This document shows positions 17,119 through 25,685 of a DNA stretch of 49,287 nt, one piece after another (position 1 is the first letter of the stretch; each line of letters opens with the position of its first letter). Below the pieces are notes generated by a model, which saw nothing but the letters and a program-made list of their open reading frames with translations, was not told the origin of the DNA and ran no database searches. The stretch comes from an uncultured Paenibacillus sp. (GTDB taxonomy: Bacteria; Bacillota; Bacilli; Paenibacillales; Paenibacillaceae): positions 1 through 49,287 of the forward strand of contig CAKMKL010000229.1 in NCBI GenBank assembly GCA_927443375.1, in the 5' to 3' direction. A program made the position numbers and the translations under genes.

Positions 17119-18726
17119 ATGCTTGGACTTCAGAATCCTGCGGCCGGTCTTGCGATAGAGCAGACGGGAATCCGCTACATCAGCTTAAAGAATAAAAAGT
17201 CATGGGAAGTCCGCAAAAAACGGTACCTTCCTCTTCCGCCGGGGATGATCGTAGAGAATCAGGTTGCCGATAGCGAAGCTCTTTTGGAAAGAATCAAGCA
17301 ATGGGTCAAAAAAGAGGGATTGCGCGGCAAAAAAATCTCTCTGTCGATTCCTCCGTCGCAGATCATCATCCGTAAAATGAGCATTCCGAGCACTAACCCG
17401 AAACAGGTAGAGCAGCTTGTGAAGCTCGAGGTGGAAACGGGGCTGCATCTGCCTTTTGAGAGCCCGGTCTATGATTACGTCACCATCGAAGTCGATGAGG
17501 ATAGCAGCCATCTGTTAGTGTTCGCTGCGCCCCGTAAGCCGATTCAGGACTATATTGATGTGCTGGAAGGTGCAGGTCTGCGCGTAAGCACCGTTGAAAT
17601 CGCCGCTACCGCTCTTACCCGAAGCCTGGCGCTCGGCCAGAATGCTAAATTTGAGGAAACCATGCTTATTAATATCGAGCAGACTGTTCTCGACGTATAC
17701 ATGTTCCGCAACGGCAATCCTTTATTTATCCGGACCATAAATCAAATGGACTTGAACAGTGGTGTGCAAACCGCTTTTCAACCGGGAATGGAGTACGCCA
17801 AGGAAGCAGCAGCTGCGTCTGAATTCGCTGGTAATTTGCTTACGCCTGGACAGATCCTGGAGATCACCGCTGAAATTTCGCGAATGTTAAACTTTTATCA
17901 ATACAGCCTACATGACGGAAGCACGAGAATTCAAAACGTGCTGATTGCAGGTCCACAGCATATCCGCAACCAGTTGTACGAGGAATTGAATCAATCCTTA
18001 ACTGAGCTGGAAGTATCACCGATCGGGCTAGATGATCTTACAGACGGAGGACCTTCTGATCCCGAGCTGAATGAATACCGTGTAGCAGCCGGCGCTGCCC
18101 TGCGCGATGGTGAATTTTTGACGATCAACCTTCTCCCCAGAGAAGACCGGGAAGCAGTACTTTTTCCTTACATTGCTGTTGCACTTGCCGGTGTTTGGCT
18201 GCTTGGGACGCTTGGGACGGGTATTTTTTATAGTACTGATAAAGGGCGGATCGCAGATAATAAACAACAGATTCAGGGTGCCCAAGACCGGTCTCTAATG
18301 TTCCAAGCCCAGCTAGCTGAGCTGAATGGGACATCAGGCCAGCTGAACAGAAAAGCCGCAGTGGATGAAATTCTCACCTATAAAATGAATATTGTGTCCG
18401 TGCTGAACGAACTGGCCTCGGGCTTACCGGAAGGCAGTCTGCTGCGCAATATCAACTATACGTATCTTACCTCCATTGATCTCACTGTAAGAGTGCCAAG
18501 TATGGAGGCGGCTTCTATTTATCTGGCGAACCTTCGAAAGATGTCCTTCGCTGCAAGTACCGAGATCCAGAAGCTGACAGAAGGGGACACGGCGACGGAG
18601 TCTGCAATCTCAACGTACGGCGCATATACCGCTGTGTATCATGTGAGTTTAATAAAAGCGGGAGCCGCTGAAGCGGACGGACAGGCAGCCGCAGAAGAGG
18701 GGGATAATAGTGGAACAAATCAATAA
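17119..18726 (+). CDS. PilM-PilN fusion, pilus alignment complex protein
   Basis: 535 residues from ATG 17119, 9 bases after AGGAGGAG. Residues 1 to about 330 are PilM-like (actin/FtsA fold): GLAIEQTGIRYISLK at the start, then LSIPPSQIIIRKMSIPS and the QLVKLEVETGLHLPFE block. At about residue 335 comes NLLPRE, the hallmark PilN cytoplasmic tail that in other bacteria docks into PilM, followed by one membrane helix (IAVALAGVWLLGTLGTGIFY), a coiled coil and a PilN periplasm-type domain (MNIVSVLNELASGLPEGSLLRNINY). Two proteins that are separate in most species are thus one chain. pilO overlaps its 3' end by 17 bases. Confidence 0.88.
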   Translation: MLGLQNPAAGLAIEQTGIRYISLKNKKSWEVRKKRYLPLPPGMIVENQVADSEALLERIKQWVKKEGLRGKKISLSIPPSQIIIRKMSIPSTNPKQVEQLVKLEVETGLHLPFESPVYDYVTIEVDEDSSHLLVFAAPRKPIQDYIDVLEGAGLRVSTVEIAATALTRSLALGQNAKFEETMLINIEQTVLDVYMFRNGNPLFIRTINQMDLNSGVQTAFQPGMEYAKEAAAASEFAGNLLTPGQILEITAEISRMLNFYQYSLHDGSTRIQNVLIAGPQHIRNQLYEELNQSLTELEVSPIGLDDLTDGGPSDPELNEYRVAAGAALRDGEFLTINLLPREDREAVLFPYIAVALAGVWLLGTLGTGIFYSTDKGRIADNKQQIQGAQDRSLMFQAQLAELNGTSGQLNRKAAVDEILTYKMNIVSVLNELASGLPEGSLLRNINYTYLTSIDLTVRVPSMEAASIYLANLRKMSFAASTEIQKLTEGDTATESAISTYGAYTAVYHVSLIKAGAAEADGQAAAEEGDNSGTNQ

Positions 18727-19366
18727 ATACCGGTCGCCCATTGTATTGGGTCTGCTGATCCTGTTTTTGCTGTTATTTGCTTTCTTTATGCTCGGTGTGC
18801 GGCCGGCCAATCAAGAAATTAGAGATCAGGAGTCGGAGCTCAGCCAGCTGAATGAACAGAATAACCTGCTTCAGAGTAAAATAGACGAACGGAAGAGCGA
18901 CACCTCCCAAGATGCCGAAGAGGCGACACTGCTGGCCCAGCTTCCAAAAGGTGACAATAGTGAACAGCTGATTCTGGATCTGCGCGCAATCGGGTCTGTT
19001 ACGGGAACGAGATTGAAGGATGTCAGCTTCAGTGTCGGCGACCAGAATCCAATCCAGGTAATGACGGGCTCAAGTACAGCGATGTACCCCACGGTTAAGC
19101 AGCTTAATATGACCGCAGTAGTCGAGGGTGACTATGACGGGGTCAGCAGCTGGCTGCTTGCGCTTCAGTCGCTGCCTCGCATCGTCAATGTGGATTCGTT
19201 ATCATTCCAGCGGTCTACCGAAGGCGGATCAACACAGGGAAGCTCGGGGATTATCACAGCAAACGTCTCATTTACAGCCTATTTTGAAGACGCTGAGGAT
19301 GCTGAAGGAAACGATGCATCGCTGGCTGCTAAGGACTCCAATCAGACGGCGTTTAAGGGTAACTAA
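18710..19366 (+). CDS. pilO: PilO-like pilus alignment protein
   Basis: 218 residues with a short cytoplasmic tail, one membrane helix (IVLGLLILFLLLFAFFMLGV), a coiled coil (about 35-65, EIRDQESELSQLNEQNNLL) and an extracytoplasmic ferredoxin-like domain, the layout of PilO, which pairs with PilN. The GTG start lies inside the end of the pilMN gene behind AGAGGGGGA. No PilP or secretin follows, consistent with a single-membrane cell. The product is assigned by layout and position rather than by strong sequence motifs. Confidence 0.8.
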   Translation: MEQINKYRSPIVLGLLILFLLLFAFFMLGVRPANQEIRDQESELSQLNEQNNLLQSKIDERKSDTSQDAEEATLLAQLPKGDNSEQLILDLRAIGSVTGTRLKDVSFSVGDQNPIQVMTGSSTAMYPTVKQLNMTAVVEGDYDGVSSWLLALQSLPRIVNVDSLSFQRSTEGGSTQGSSGIITANVSFTAYFEDAEDAEGNDASLAAKDSNQTAFKGN

Positions 19367-19403
19367 TATAGGCTAATCTTACTTCAAAAACTTGTTGATA
19401 TTC

Positions 19404-19429
19404 CGGTCCCCCTGGGGGCCGTTTTTTTT
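19404..19429 (+). terminator. intrinsic terminator after pilO
   Basis: CGGTCCC, loop CCTG, GGGGCCG with one T-G pair, followed by eight T. It closes the pilus locus. Confidence 0.88.
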
Positions 19430-19577
19430 ATGGCCATCCCCCCATAAATCCGTTTTCACACCTACATGAATTGGGTATTTTAGCTTACAAGCCGCCGTAA
19501 AGTATAAAGTAACGGTCATTGTAATGGAAGTAACTGTGATCTAGTGGATGAAGCAGAACAACAAGGAGGAATGGAGA

Positions 19578-20180
19578 ATGAACAAGAAGTGGATGATTGG
19601 TTCGCTGGCCCTGGGACTGGGGCTGGTATCGGCAGGGAGCGGGGCCATGGCAGCTGTGCCGGATACCGGCAGCACGGCCGTAAAGACTGTAGCGGTTTCT
19701 TTACCGGGTAAAGAGGGCCCGGCCACGATTAACAATCTGACGGTGAAGAGCATTATTCCGCTCGTTGTCCATGCCAAAAAACTGTATACCTACGCCAGCG
19801 GGAGCGGGAATGTATACAATCCGGAAACATTCGTATACAACGGTATGAATTACCGTTACCTTTCCAGCGACCTTGGCACCAAGCAACAACTGATGAATTA
19901 CATAAAAAGAGCCTACACGCACAATGCCGCTGCCTTTTATGTGCAGACACAATTCCTGGAGTATAAGGGAAGAATGGCACAGGTGAATGCCGATGTGGGC
20001 AACGCGCTTCAGTACGATAAGGCTACAGCCATTATGGTCTCCAAAACAGCAACCACTGCGGTATTCGAATTGAGCGTGCCACAGCCTGACGGCCAGGGGG
20101 CGAATGAAATGGTAGTCGTCAAATTGAAAAAAGTGAACGGCTACTGGAGAATCGATATGTCACCGGATACCTTGTTCTAA
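19578..20180 (+). CDS. secreted IseA-like DL-endopeptidase inhibitor family protein
   Basis: 200 residues from ATG 19578, 8 bases after AAGGAGG; the longer frame from 19548 lacks such a site. A clear signal peptide (MNKKWMIGSLALGLGLVSAG...AMAA) is followed by about 170 exported residues. The segment FVYNGMNYRYLSSDLGTKQQL, then YIKRAYTHNAAAFYV and YKGRMAQVNADVGNA, resembles IseA (YoeB) of Bacillus subtilis, a wall protein that binds and inhibits NlpC/P60 DL-endopeptidases. The similarity is recalled from memory and moderate. It stands alone between the pilus terminator and a convergent CBS-like gene; an envelope-stress or growth-phase role in limiting autolysis would fit. Confidence 0.55.
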   Translation: MNKKWMIGSLALGLGLVSAGSGAMAAVPDTGSTAVKTVAVSLPGKEGPATINNLTVKSIIPLVVHAKKLYTYASGSGNVYNPETFVYNGMNYRYLSSDLGTKQQLMNYIKRAYTHNAAAFYVQTQFLEYKGRMAQVNADVGNALQYDKATAIMVSKTATTAVFELSVPQPDGQGANEMVVVKLKKVNGYWRIDMSPDTLF

Positions 20181-20239
20181 GGCAGGTATAGATGGAGCTA
20201 GTTATAGTGGAGGATAACGCCGGGCAGGGGGAACATGCC

Positions 20240-20647
20240 TTACTGCCGGGAGCAAAGCATGTCTGAAGGATAGACTACACCGGCGAGCTTGCCTTGGTAG
20301 GTTATAATGATGCAGTCATTTTTCATCATTTCGGGGCGGTTCCTGGCTTCGGCCAGTACGGAGGCGGCAGGGGCGGACAGGTCGGCAATTAGGGGGTTAC
20401 GGATCATCAGCCTGGTTATGGATTCCCGGTAGAAGTGATCTGCACCCAGGCGTCCCGTAGCTTTTAAAAAGAATCGTTCGCACATCAGCAGTCCCACCGG
20501 CTCGATCCCCTCATTGCAGATAACGATGCATTTCGATTCCGGATGCTGGAACAATACGCGCAGCGTTTCGCGGCAGGTGAGAGAAGCGGGAACCGTAGGG
20601 GCGCTGCGGATCACTGTGGACCATTCAGATATTAATACGTTGTTCAA
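20240..20647 (-). CDS. small stand-alone CBS-pair-like protein
   Basis: 135 residues starting at TTG 20647, with AAAGGATG 9 bases upstream; no in-frame ATG is available. The pattern CRETLRVLFQHPESKCIVICNEGIEPVGLLMCERFF and later IITYQGKLAGVVYPSDML shows two degenerate CBS halves. The middle part (GLLMCERFFLKATGRLGADHFYRESITRLMIRNPLIAD) resembles the CBS modules attached to some GGDEF/EAL signalling proteins, but no enzymatic domain is present here. CBS pairs usually bind adenosyl nucleotides. There is no signal peptide. Function unknown; the candidate promoter TATACT (20682-20687) lies shortly upstream. Confidence 0.6.
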   Translation of the reverse strand: MNNVLISEWSTVIRSAPTVPASLTCRETLRVLFQHPESKCIVICNEGIEPVGLLMCERFFLKATGRLGADHFYRESITRLMIRNPLIADLSAPAASVLAEARNRPEMMKNDCIIITYQGKLAGVVYPSDMLCSRQ

Positions 20648-20773
20648 TCTTCTTCATCCTTTCTGCGGGGGGTATTCTCTCAGTATAATGCACCTGCGTA
20701 AACTCCAATAATTACCAAAGTAAGGACAGTGTAAAATAAGCCAGGAAATTTCAGCAGCGCTCTAAAGCTGCAC

Positions 20774-20811
20774 AAAAAGACGGTCAGAACGTATGCTGAA
20801 CCGTCTTTTTG
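20774..20811 (-). terminator. bidirectional intrinsic terminator after the VanW gene
   Basis: AAAAAGACGGT pairs with ACCGTCTTTTT around a loop with extra pairing (TCAG/CTGA). It terminates the VanW-family gene on the minus strand and lies upstream of the CBS-like gene. Confidence 0.85.
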
Positions 20812-20855
20812 CTGTGCGCTCTGAATAGCGGCTAGTTTCCGCTGTCCTTAATTAA

Positions 20856-22286
20856 TTATTCACTGCTGCTCACGCCGTCTTCCACCAGCGGCTTCCTCAG
20901 AGATTCCGGCCGTACAGCATTACTCATGCCGCCGCGGTTGATGGCAATCACCTGCTTCTGGGCGGGATACACATCACGGGAGAGCTTCTTCTTCTCTACG
21001 GCTTTGCCGTCAACGTAACGTGTGATATAGGTCTCGACGATATAGCCTGCCTTTCCGCTCTGCAGAACACGGGTACCGCCGCGGGGCAAAGAGGAATCTG
21101 CTACATATTTAGCTGTAGGCTGCAGCACCTCAACCGTATGGGATTGAACAGAATAGTAGACATTTCTCGGGAAGGTGCCGAACAGCTTCACAGTTAGCGT
21201 CCGGCCTTGGACAGCCGCCTTAATGATCAGATATTTACCGGTATTATTGCGGAAACGGAAATTGATATACCCTTGGGAAAAGGTCGCATCCTGGCCTTTG
21301 GGCAGATAGCTGACCGGCAGGGAGTGATTGCGGCGTTCCACGATTTCCAGGCCGGAGCGGAGCGCCGCGTTGTAGAGCGTGCTGGAGACCTGGCAGATGC
21401 CCCCGCCGGTGCCGGGCTGCAGCTTCCCGTTTACAATAACCGGCGCTTCGCGGAAGCCATATTCCGCCTGGGCTTTTTCAATCGCCTTGCCGTAATCGAA
21501 GACAGCCCCCGGCGGCAGCATCGTGCCGTTGACGGCTTTCGCTGCGGCCTCCACGTTGAAGGTACGGCCTGGACCGCTTAAGCCTAGAGAGGTGCTGAAC
21601 TGCGAAATCTTACGCTCAATTCCCTGGTCCTTCAAAGCCTTCAAGGTTACCGCCGGCTCTTGAACGGTTAATGGCACTTCAAGGGTGATGCTCTTACCCG
21701 TCAGGAACTCTGCGCTGCTAAGCCGGGTAGGAACGGCTGCCCGCAGGGCGAGCTCCAGTCCATGCCAGTCGACCTCATAAGAGGTGGTTTCCGGAGTATA
21801 GATGATTTGATCATCTCCGGTAATCCGCCGGGTGGCATCTGCCGGAACGCCGAATGATTCCCGTTCCCAAGCCGGACTTAAGCTGCTCTGCAGCTGCTTA
21901 ATCTCCAGATGAATGCCGAGGCCCCAAGAGCTGGCAAAGCTCCGCCGGGCTTGGACACGATGGAGCAGTCCTCCGTCCGTTAACTCCTTCAGCCCCCGGA
22001 GAAATGCCTCTGCTTCATACGTGGTTCCAGCCTGCGCCAAGGTGACGGTCATCTCGGTATTTCCCTCCGCTTTGAGAATCAGCGGGACAGCCTCCAGAGC
22101 ACTTAGCCTTGCAGCTATTCCGCTGCGGACTTCGGATATGTCCATCCCGCCGATATCCCAGCCCGCGAGCCGCGTGCCCTTGGGAAGCGTCTGCTGATTT
22201 CCATATATAAGAAGTCCCCCGGCCACAAGTGATCCGGCCAGAAGCAGTCCGATTACGGTGATGAGGGCGGCGTGTTTTTTTTTCAT
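20856..22286 (-). CDS. VanW family protein with PG_binding_4-like and G5-like domains
   Basis: 476 residues from ATG 22286, 8 bases after GAAGGAGT; the frame is open further upstream but without such a site. Domain order: an N-terminal membrane anchor or signal (AALITVIGLLLAGSLVAGGLLIY), a putative peptidoglycan-binding region (about 40-230, starting LAGWDIGGMDISEVR), the VanW domain with PGRTFNVEAAAKAVNG, PPGAVFDYGKAI and GTGGGICQVSSTLYNAAL (about 250-400), and a G5-like C-terminal domain (KAGYIVETYITRYVDGK). Such proteins are common in sporulating Firmicutes; the biochemical role of VanW is unknown, and association with vancomycin resistance in the founding example does not transfer. The cell-surface location next to the ftsEX group suggests wall maintenance. 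Confidence 0.85.
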   Translation of the reverse strand: MKKKHAALITVIGLLLAGSLVAGGLLIYGNQQTLPKGTRLAGWDIGGMDISEVRSGIAARLSALEAVPLILKAEGNTEMTVTLAQAGTTYEAEAFLRGLKELTDGGLLHRVQARRSFASSWGLGIHLEIKQLQSSLSPAWERESFGVPADATRRITGDDQIIYTPETTSYEVDWHGLELALRAAVPTRLSSAEFLTGKSITLEVPLTVQEPAVTLKALKDQGIERKISQFSTSLGLSGPGRTFNVEAAAKAVNGTMLPPGAVFDYGKAIEKAQAEYGFREAPVIVNGKLQPGTGGGICQVSSTLYNAALRSGLEIVERRNHSLPVSYLPKGQDATFSQGYINFRFRNNTGKYLIIKAAVQGRTLTVKLFGTFPRNVYYSVQSHTVEVLQPTAKYVADSSLPRGGTRVLQSGKAGYIVETYITRYVDGKAVEKKKLSRDVYPAQKQVIAINRGGMSNAVRPESLRKPLVEDGVSSSE

Positions 22287-22633
22287 CTGAAAAACTCCTT
22301 CAGGGTGGCGGATTTGCGCTGCCCCGCAGCGCGGCCGGAAAAATTGAGCTTGCAATCATCAGTGTTTGAAGCAGATATATAGAAGTAGAAGCTGCGGGCG
22401 GGCAGGATTTTATCAGTGGTGGAGCGAATGTAATAATGTTCTGAGACAGCCGGACAAGAGCCGGTAATATATCTATATGTGCGATGCCTGTAAAACTTTC
22501 GGGTACTCAAGCAGTTACAGATTTGTTACAATAGATACGCCTGCGGTTATTTGTGCAGTTTATGGAAGCTTCCGCGGTTTGATGTCGAAACGGAAGGACC
22601 GGCGGAATATGTCAGAATCGGGAAGTGATAATT
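22287..22633. promoter_or_regulatory. divergent control region of vanW-like gene and ftsEX, with extended -10
   Basis: No small gene is supported here. An extended -10 (TGTTACAAT, 22524-22532) points toward ftsE with a weak -35, giving a leader of about 95 bases. Nothing else stands out. Confidence 0.4.
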
Positions 22634-23320
22634 TTGATCGAAATGCAGGATGTCTGGAAGACCTACCCCAACGGAACCCACGCGCTTCAGGGGATATCCG
22701 TCAAGATTGACCGCAACGAGTTTGTGTATGTCGTCGGACCCTCCGGCGCAGGGAAATCAACGTTCATGAAATTAATTTATAGAGAAGAAACTCCGACGAA
22801 GGGGCAAATCTCGGTAGGCGGATTCAACATAGGTAAGCTCAAACCGCGTAAAATCCCGTACGTCCGGCGTAATATCGGCGTAGTGTTCCAGGATTTCCGC
22901 CTGCTGCCGAAGCTGACGGCCTATGAGAATGTTGCGTTTGCGATGGAGGTTATCGAAGCGCCGAAGAAGGTTATCCGGAAACGTGTCCCTGAAGTGCTCG
23001 AATTAGTCGGCCTGCGCAGCAAAGCGAACCGCGAGCCCTCTCAGCTCTCAGGCGGGGAGCAGCAGCGGATTGCCATTGCCCGGGCGATTGTCAATAACCC
23101 TTCCGTCATTATTGCGGACGAGCCTACCGGCAACCTGGACCCCGAGACTTCCTGGGGAATTATGCAGCTCCTTGACGAAATTAATTTTCGCGGCACAACG
23201 ATTGTGATGGCTACCCACAACAGGGATATTGTCAACAAAATGCGCAAACGCGTGCTGGCGATCGAGAATGGGAATATTGTCAGAGACCAAGTGAGAGGGG
23301 AATATGGTTATGAGTTTTAA
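22634..23320 (+). CDS. ftsE: cell division ABC ATPase FtsE
   Basis: ATPase of the FtsEX complex that transmits a conformational signal through FtsX to a peptidoglycan hydrolase. The TTG at 22634 is preferred over the GTG at 22625 because it gives MIEMQDVWKTYPNG and 228 residues, the usual FtsE size. Walker A GPSGAGKST (about 36-44), Q-loop VFQDFRLLPKLT, signature LSGGEQQR, Walker B VIIADEPTGNLDP and the switch histidine in MATHN are all intact. The end overlaps ftsX. Confidence 0.97.
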   Translation: MIEMQDVWKTYPNGTHALQGISVKIDRNEFVYVVGPSGAGKSTFMKLIYREETPTKGQISVGGFNIGKLKPRKIPYVRRNIGVVFQDFRLLPKLTAYENVAFAMEVIEAPKKVIRKRVPEVLELVGLRSKANREPSQLSGGEQQRIAIARAIVNNPSVIIADEPTGNLDPETSWGIMQLLDEINFRGTTIVMATHNRDIVNKMRKRVLAIENGNIVRDQVRGEYGYEF

Positions 23321-24224
23321 AACCTTCTTGCGGCATGTGCGGGAAGGCTTCAAAAACGTATTCCGCAACGGCTGGATGTCGGTGGCTTCCATCACATCTA
23401 TTGTCGTCTCCTTATTCGTGCTTGGTGTCTTTATACTGCTTGTGCTTAATGTTAATTCTATCGCAGACAAGGCGGACAGCCAGGTGCAGATCAATGTGCA
23501 TCTGACGCTGAATACCGACGAGAAGCTGCGTGAAACGCTGCAGAATGAAATCGGCAGCATGCCGGAAGTCAGCAAGGTGGAGTTCGTGTCCAAAGAGCAG
23601 GGCCTTAAGGAATTCCGTGAGGATATGGGACCGGATGCCGCCGAGCTGCTGGAAGGCTTTGACGAAGATAATAATCCGCTGCCGGACAAGCTGCTGGTAG
23701 AGGTCATTGAACCAACCACAGTTCCGTTTGTAGCAGATAAGATAGAAGCACTAAACAAAACGCACGAAGAGCAGCCGATATATAAAGTAAACTACGGCAA
23801 AGGCTCCGTAGAGACGCTATTTAAGATTACGCGCGCTGTGCGCAATATAGGATTTATTTTTGTAGCAGGTCTGGCCCTGATGTCGATGTTCCTAATCTCC
23901 AATACGATTCGGGTAACCATTCTCGCCCGCCGCAAGGAGATCGGTATCATGAAGCTGGTGGGGGCGACGAATTATTTTATCCGCTGGCCGTTCTTTATTG
24001 AGGGGGCGCTTATCGGGCTGATTGGTTCACTCGTGACCTCTGGAGTGCTGTATATCGGATACAGCAGTCTTACGCATTCCGTACAGGGAGATCCGATGCT
24101 TGGACTGCAGCTGATCCCGTTTGAAGATATTTGGGTGCTGCTCTGCGGGCTGCTGGTCGGCCTGGGTGTACTGATCGGCGTCTGGGGAAGTACCGTGTCA
24201 ATCCGCAAATTCCTGAGAGTATAA
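23310..24224 (+). CDS. ftsX: cell division permease-like protein FtsX
   Basis: Membrane partner of FtsE; four membrane helices with a large extracellular loop between the first two (about residues 50-170) that engages the hydrolase partner. Starts at ATG 23310, 9 bases after GAGGGG; an ATG 6 bases earlier is too close to that site. The N-terminal REGFKNVFRNGWMSVASITS and the MacB-like segment ARRKEIGIMKLVGATNYFIRWPFFIEG are typical. It overlaps ftsE by 11 bases, and the coiled-coil hydrolase gene follows after 57 bases, most likely in the same transcript. Confidence 0.96.
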   Translation: MSFKTFLRHVREGFKNVFRNGWMSVASITSIVVSLFVLGVFILLVLNVNSIADKADSQVQINVHLTLNTDEKLRETLQNEIGSMPEVSKVEFVSKEQGLKEFREDMGPDAAELLEGFDEDNNPLPDKLLVEVIEPTTVPFVADKIEALNKTHEEQPIYKVNYGKGSVETLFKITRAVRNIGFIFVAGLALMSMFLISNTIRVTILARRKEIGIMKLVGATNYFIRWPFFIEGALIGLIGSLVTSGVLYIGYSSLTHSVQGDPMLGLQLIPFEDIWVLLCGLLVGLGVLIGVWGSTVSIRKFLRV

Positions 24225-24281
24225 GACTGTTCACTGTAAAAGGAACATTAAATAAATGAGTAAAAGGATGGGGAGTGCGAG

Positions 24282-25571
24282 TTGAAGAAGATTGCCGCCG
24301 GATTAGCCGTAGCACTGCTGGCTGTCACTTTATTAGGGCCCTCTGACGGATATGCCAAGAAGACAACAGTTTCGGAAATAGATAAGCAGCTGAAGAAGCT
24401 GCAGCAAGAGGTGCAGGCTGCCAAGGCAGCACAGGAGCAGGCTGCTTCCCGGAATCAGGTAGCCCAGCACTACAAGAACAAAACAACGCTGAATCTCCAG
24501 TATGTACTGGATCAGATAGCCCAGGTGAAAGGCGAGATGACAACCATCTCCGGCAAAATCGCCAGCACGGAGCAGTCGCTGAATGTGACGGCGGCCGAGC
24601 TGGATGAAGCTGAGGCGCGTGTGGCTTCGCGCGAGAAGCTGCTGGAATCCCGCGTCCGGCTGATGTATACAGACGGGGCAGTTTCATATCTTGACGTGCT
24701 GCTGTCTTCGACGAGCTTCTCGGATTTCCTGGACCGGGCCGACTCACTGAAGATGATTGTAGACCAGGATCAGGATCTGCTGGTGCAGCATAAGCTGGAC
24801 AAGCAGACAGTGATTGCGAAGAAGCAGGAGCTTGAGGGGCAATACGCCCAGGCCAAGCAGCTCTATACGGATCTGGAATCCCAGCGCACGGTGCTGAAGG
24901 AGAAGGAAGCCGAGAAGCAGGAGCTTATCGCTTATTATGATGAAGAGATCCAAGAATCCGATGAAGTCACTGAAGAGCAGAATGCCAAGCTGGTGCAGCT
25001 GGCCAGCGAACGTTCGGCGCTTGAAGAGCAGAAGGACAAGATAAGGGCAGAAGAAGCGGCACGAAAAGCGGCTGCAGCCAAGGCGGAAGCTGCGCGCAGA
25101 GCGGCCGCTGCGGCTAAAGCCAAAGCCTCCAGCAGCGCCAGCAGCTCTAGTTCCTCCTCGGAATATGCCGGAGGTAACGGACCGTTCCTGCTCCCTGTAG
25201 GCTCGGCGCGGATCTCTTCGGGATACGGCAAGCGGACACATCCGGTAACCGGTGAAGTCGGCAAAATGCATACCGGCGTAGACTTTGCAGTTCCGCAGGG
25301 AACGGACATTCATGCCGCTGATTCCGGTACCGTACTGGTCGCCGAATGGTGGAGCGGCTACGGATACTGCGTGATCATCGATCATGGCGGTGGTGTGTGG
25401 ACGCTGTACGGCCATATCCGTCAAGGTGGTATTAAGGTAAGTGTGGGCGATAAAGTAAGCCGAGGCCAGGTGATCGCGGAATCCGGCGCCACCGGCCGCG
25501 TGACGGGCCCGCATCTTCATTTCGAGGTGCGGATTGACGGTAAAACCGTCGATCCGATGCCGTATCTCTAA
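24282..25571 (+). CDS. EnvC/PcsB-like coiled-coil M23 peptidoglycan endopeptidase
   Basis: Exported wall hydrolase, likely the FtsEX-activated enzyme. 429 residues from TTG 24282 (GGGAG 6 bases upstream). Signal peptide MKKIAAGLAVALLAVTLLG...GYA; then two long coiled coils (about 28-110 and 155-285), the second ending in an Ala/Lys-rich and Ser-rich linker; then a LytM/M23 domain with all metal ligands: H330 and D334 in HTGVD, H378 in YGH, and H411/H413 in HLH. The layout equals E. coli EnvC except that EnvC has a degenerate active site, whereas here the catalytic residues are present, so it should cut peptidoglycan itself. Position directly after ftsX supports the partnership. Confidence 0.9.
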   Translation: MKKIAAGLAVALLAVTLLGPSDGYAKKTTVSEIDKQLKKLQQEVQAAKAAQEQAASRNQVAQHYKNKTTLNLQYVLDQIAQVKGEMTTISGKIASTEQSLNVTAAELDEAEARVASREKLLESRVRLMYTDGAVSYLDVLLSSTSFSDFLDRADSLKMIVDQDQDLLVQHKLDKQTVIAKKQELEGQYAQAKQLYTDLESQRTVLKEKEAEKQELIAYYDEEIQESDEVTEEQNAKLVQLASERSALEEQKDKIRAEEAARKAAAAKAEAARRAAAAAKAKASSSASSSSSSSEYAGGNGPFLLPVGSARISSGYGKRTHPVTGEVGKMHTGVDFAVPQGTDIHAADSGTVLVAEWWSGYGYCVIIDHGGGVWTLYGHIRQGGIKVSVGDKVSRGQVIAESGATGRVTGPHLHFEVRIDGKTVDPMPYL

Positions 25572-25685
25572 ATTTTAGGCCTAATAAATATTAATACACG
25601 CTGCGGCATATACTGGAAGAGATACCGTCCTTTCCGGACGGCTACGGGATACACGAGCTCTACATGAAGGGACGGTGGGAACATC

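Noticed and set aside
25625-25641. CCGTCC/GGACGG hairpin before ctpB as a terminator
   Set aside because: No T-run follows and the stem is only 6 bp; left out as too weak.
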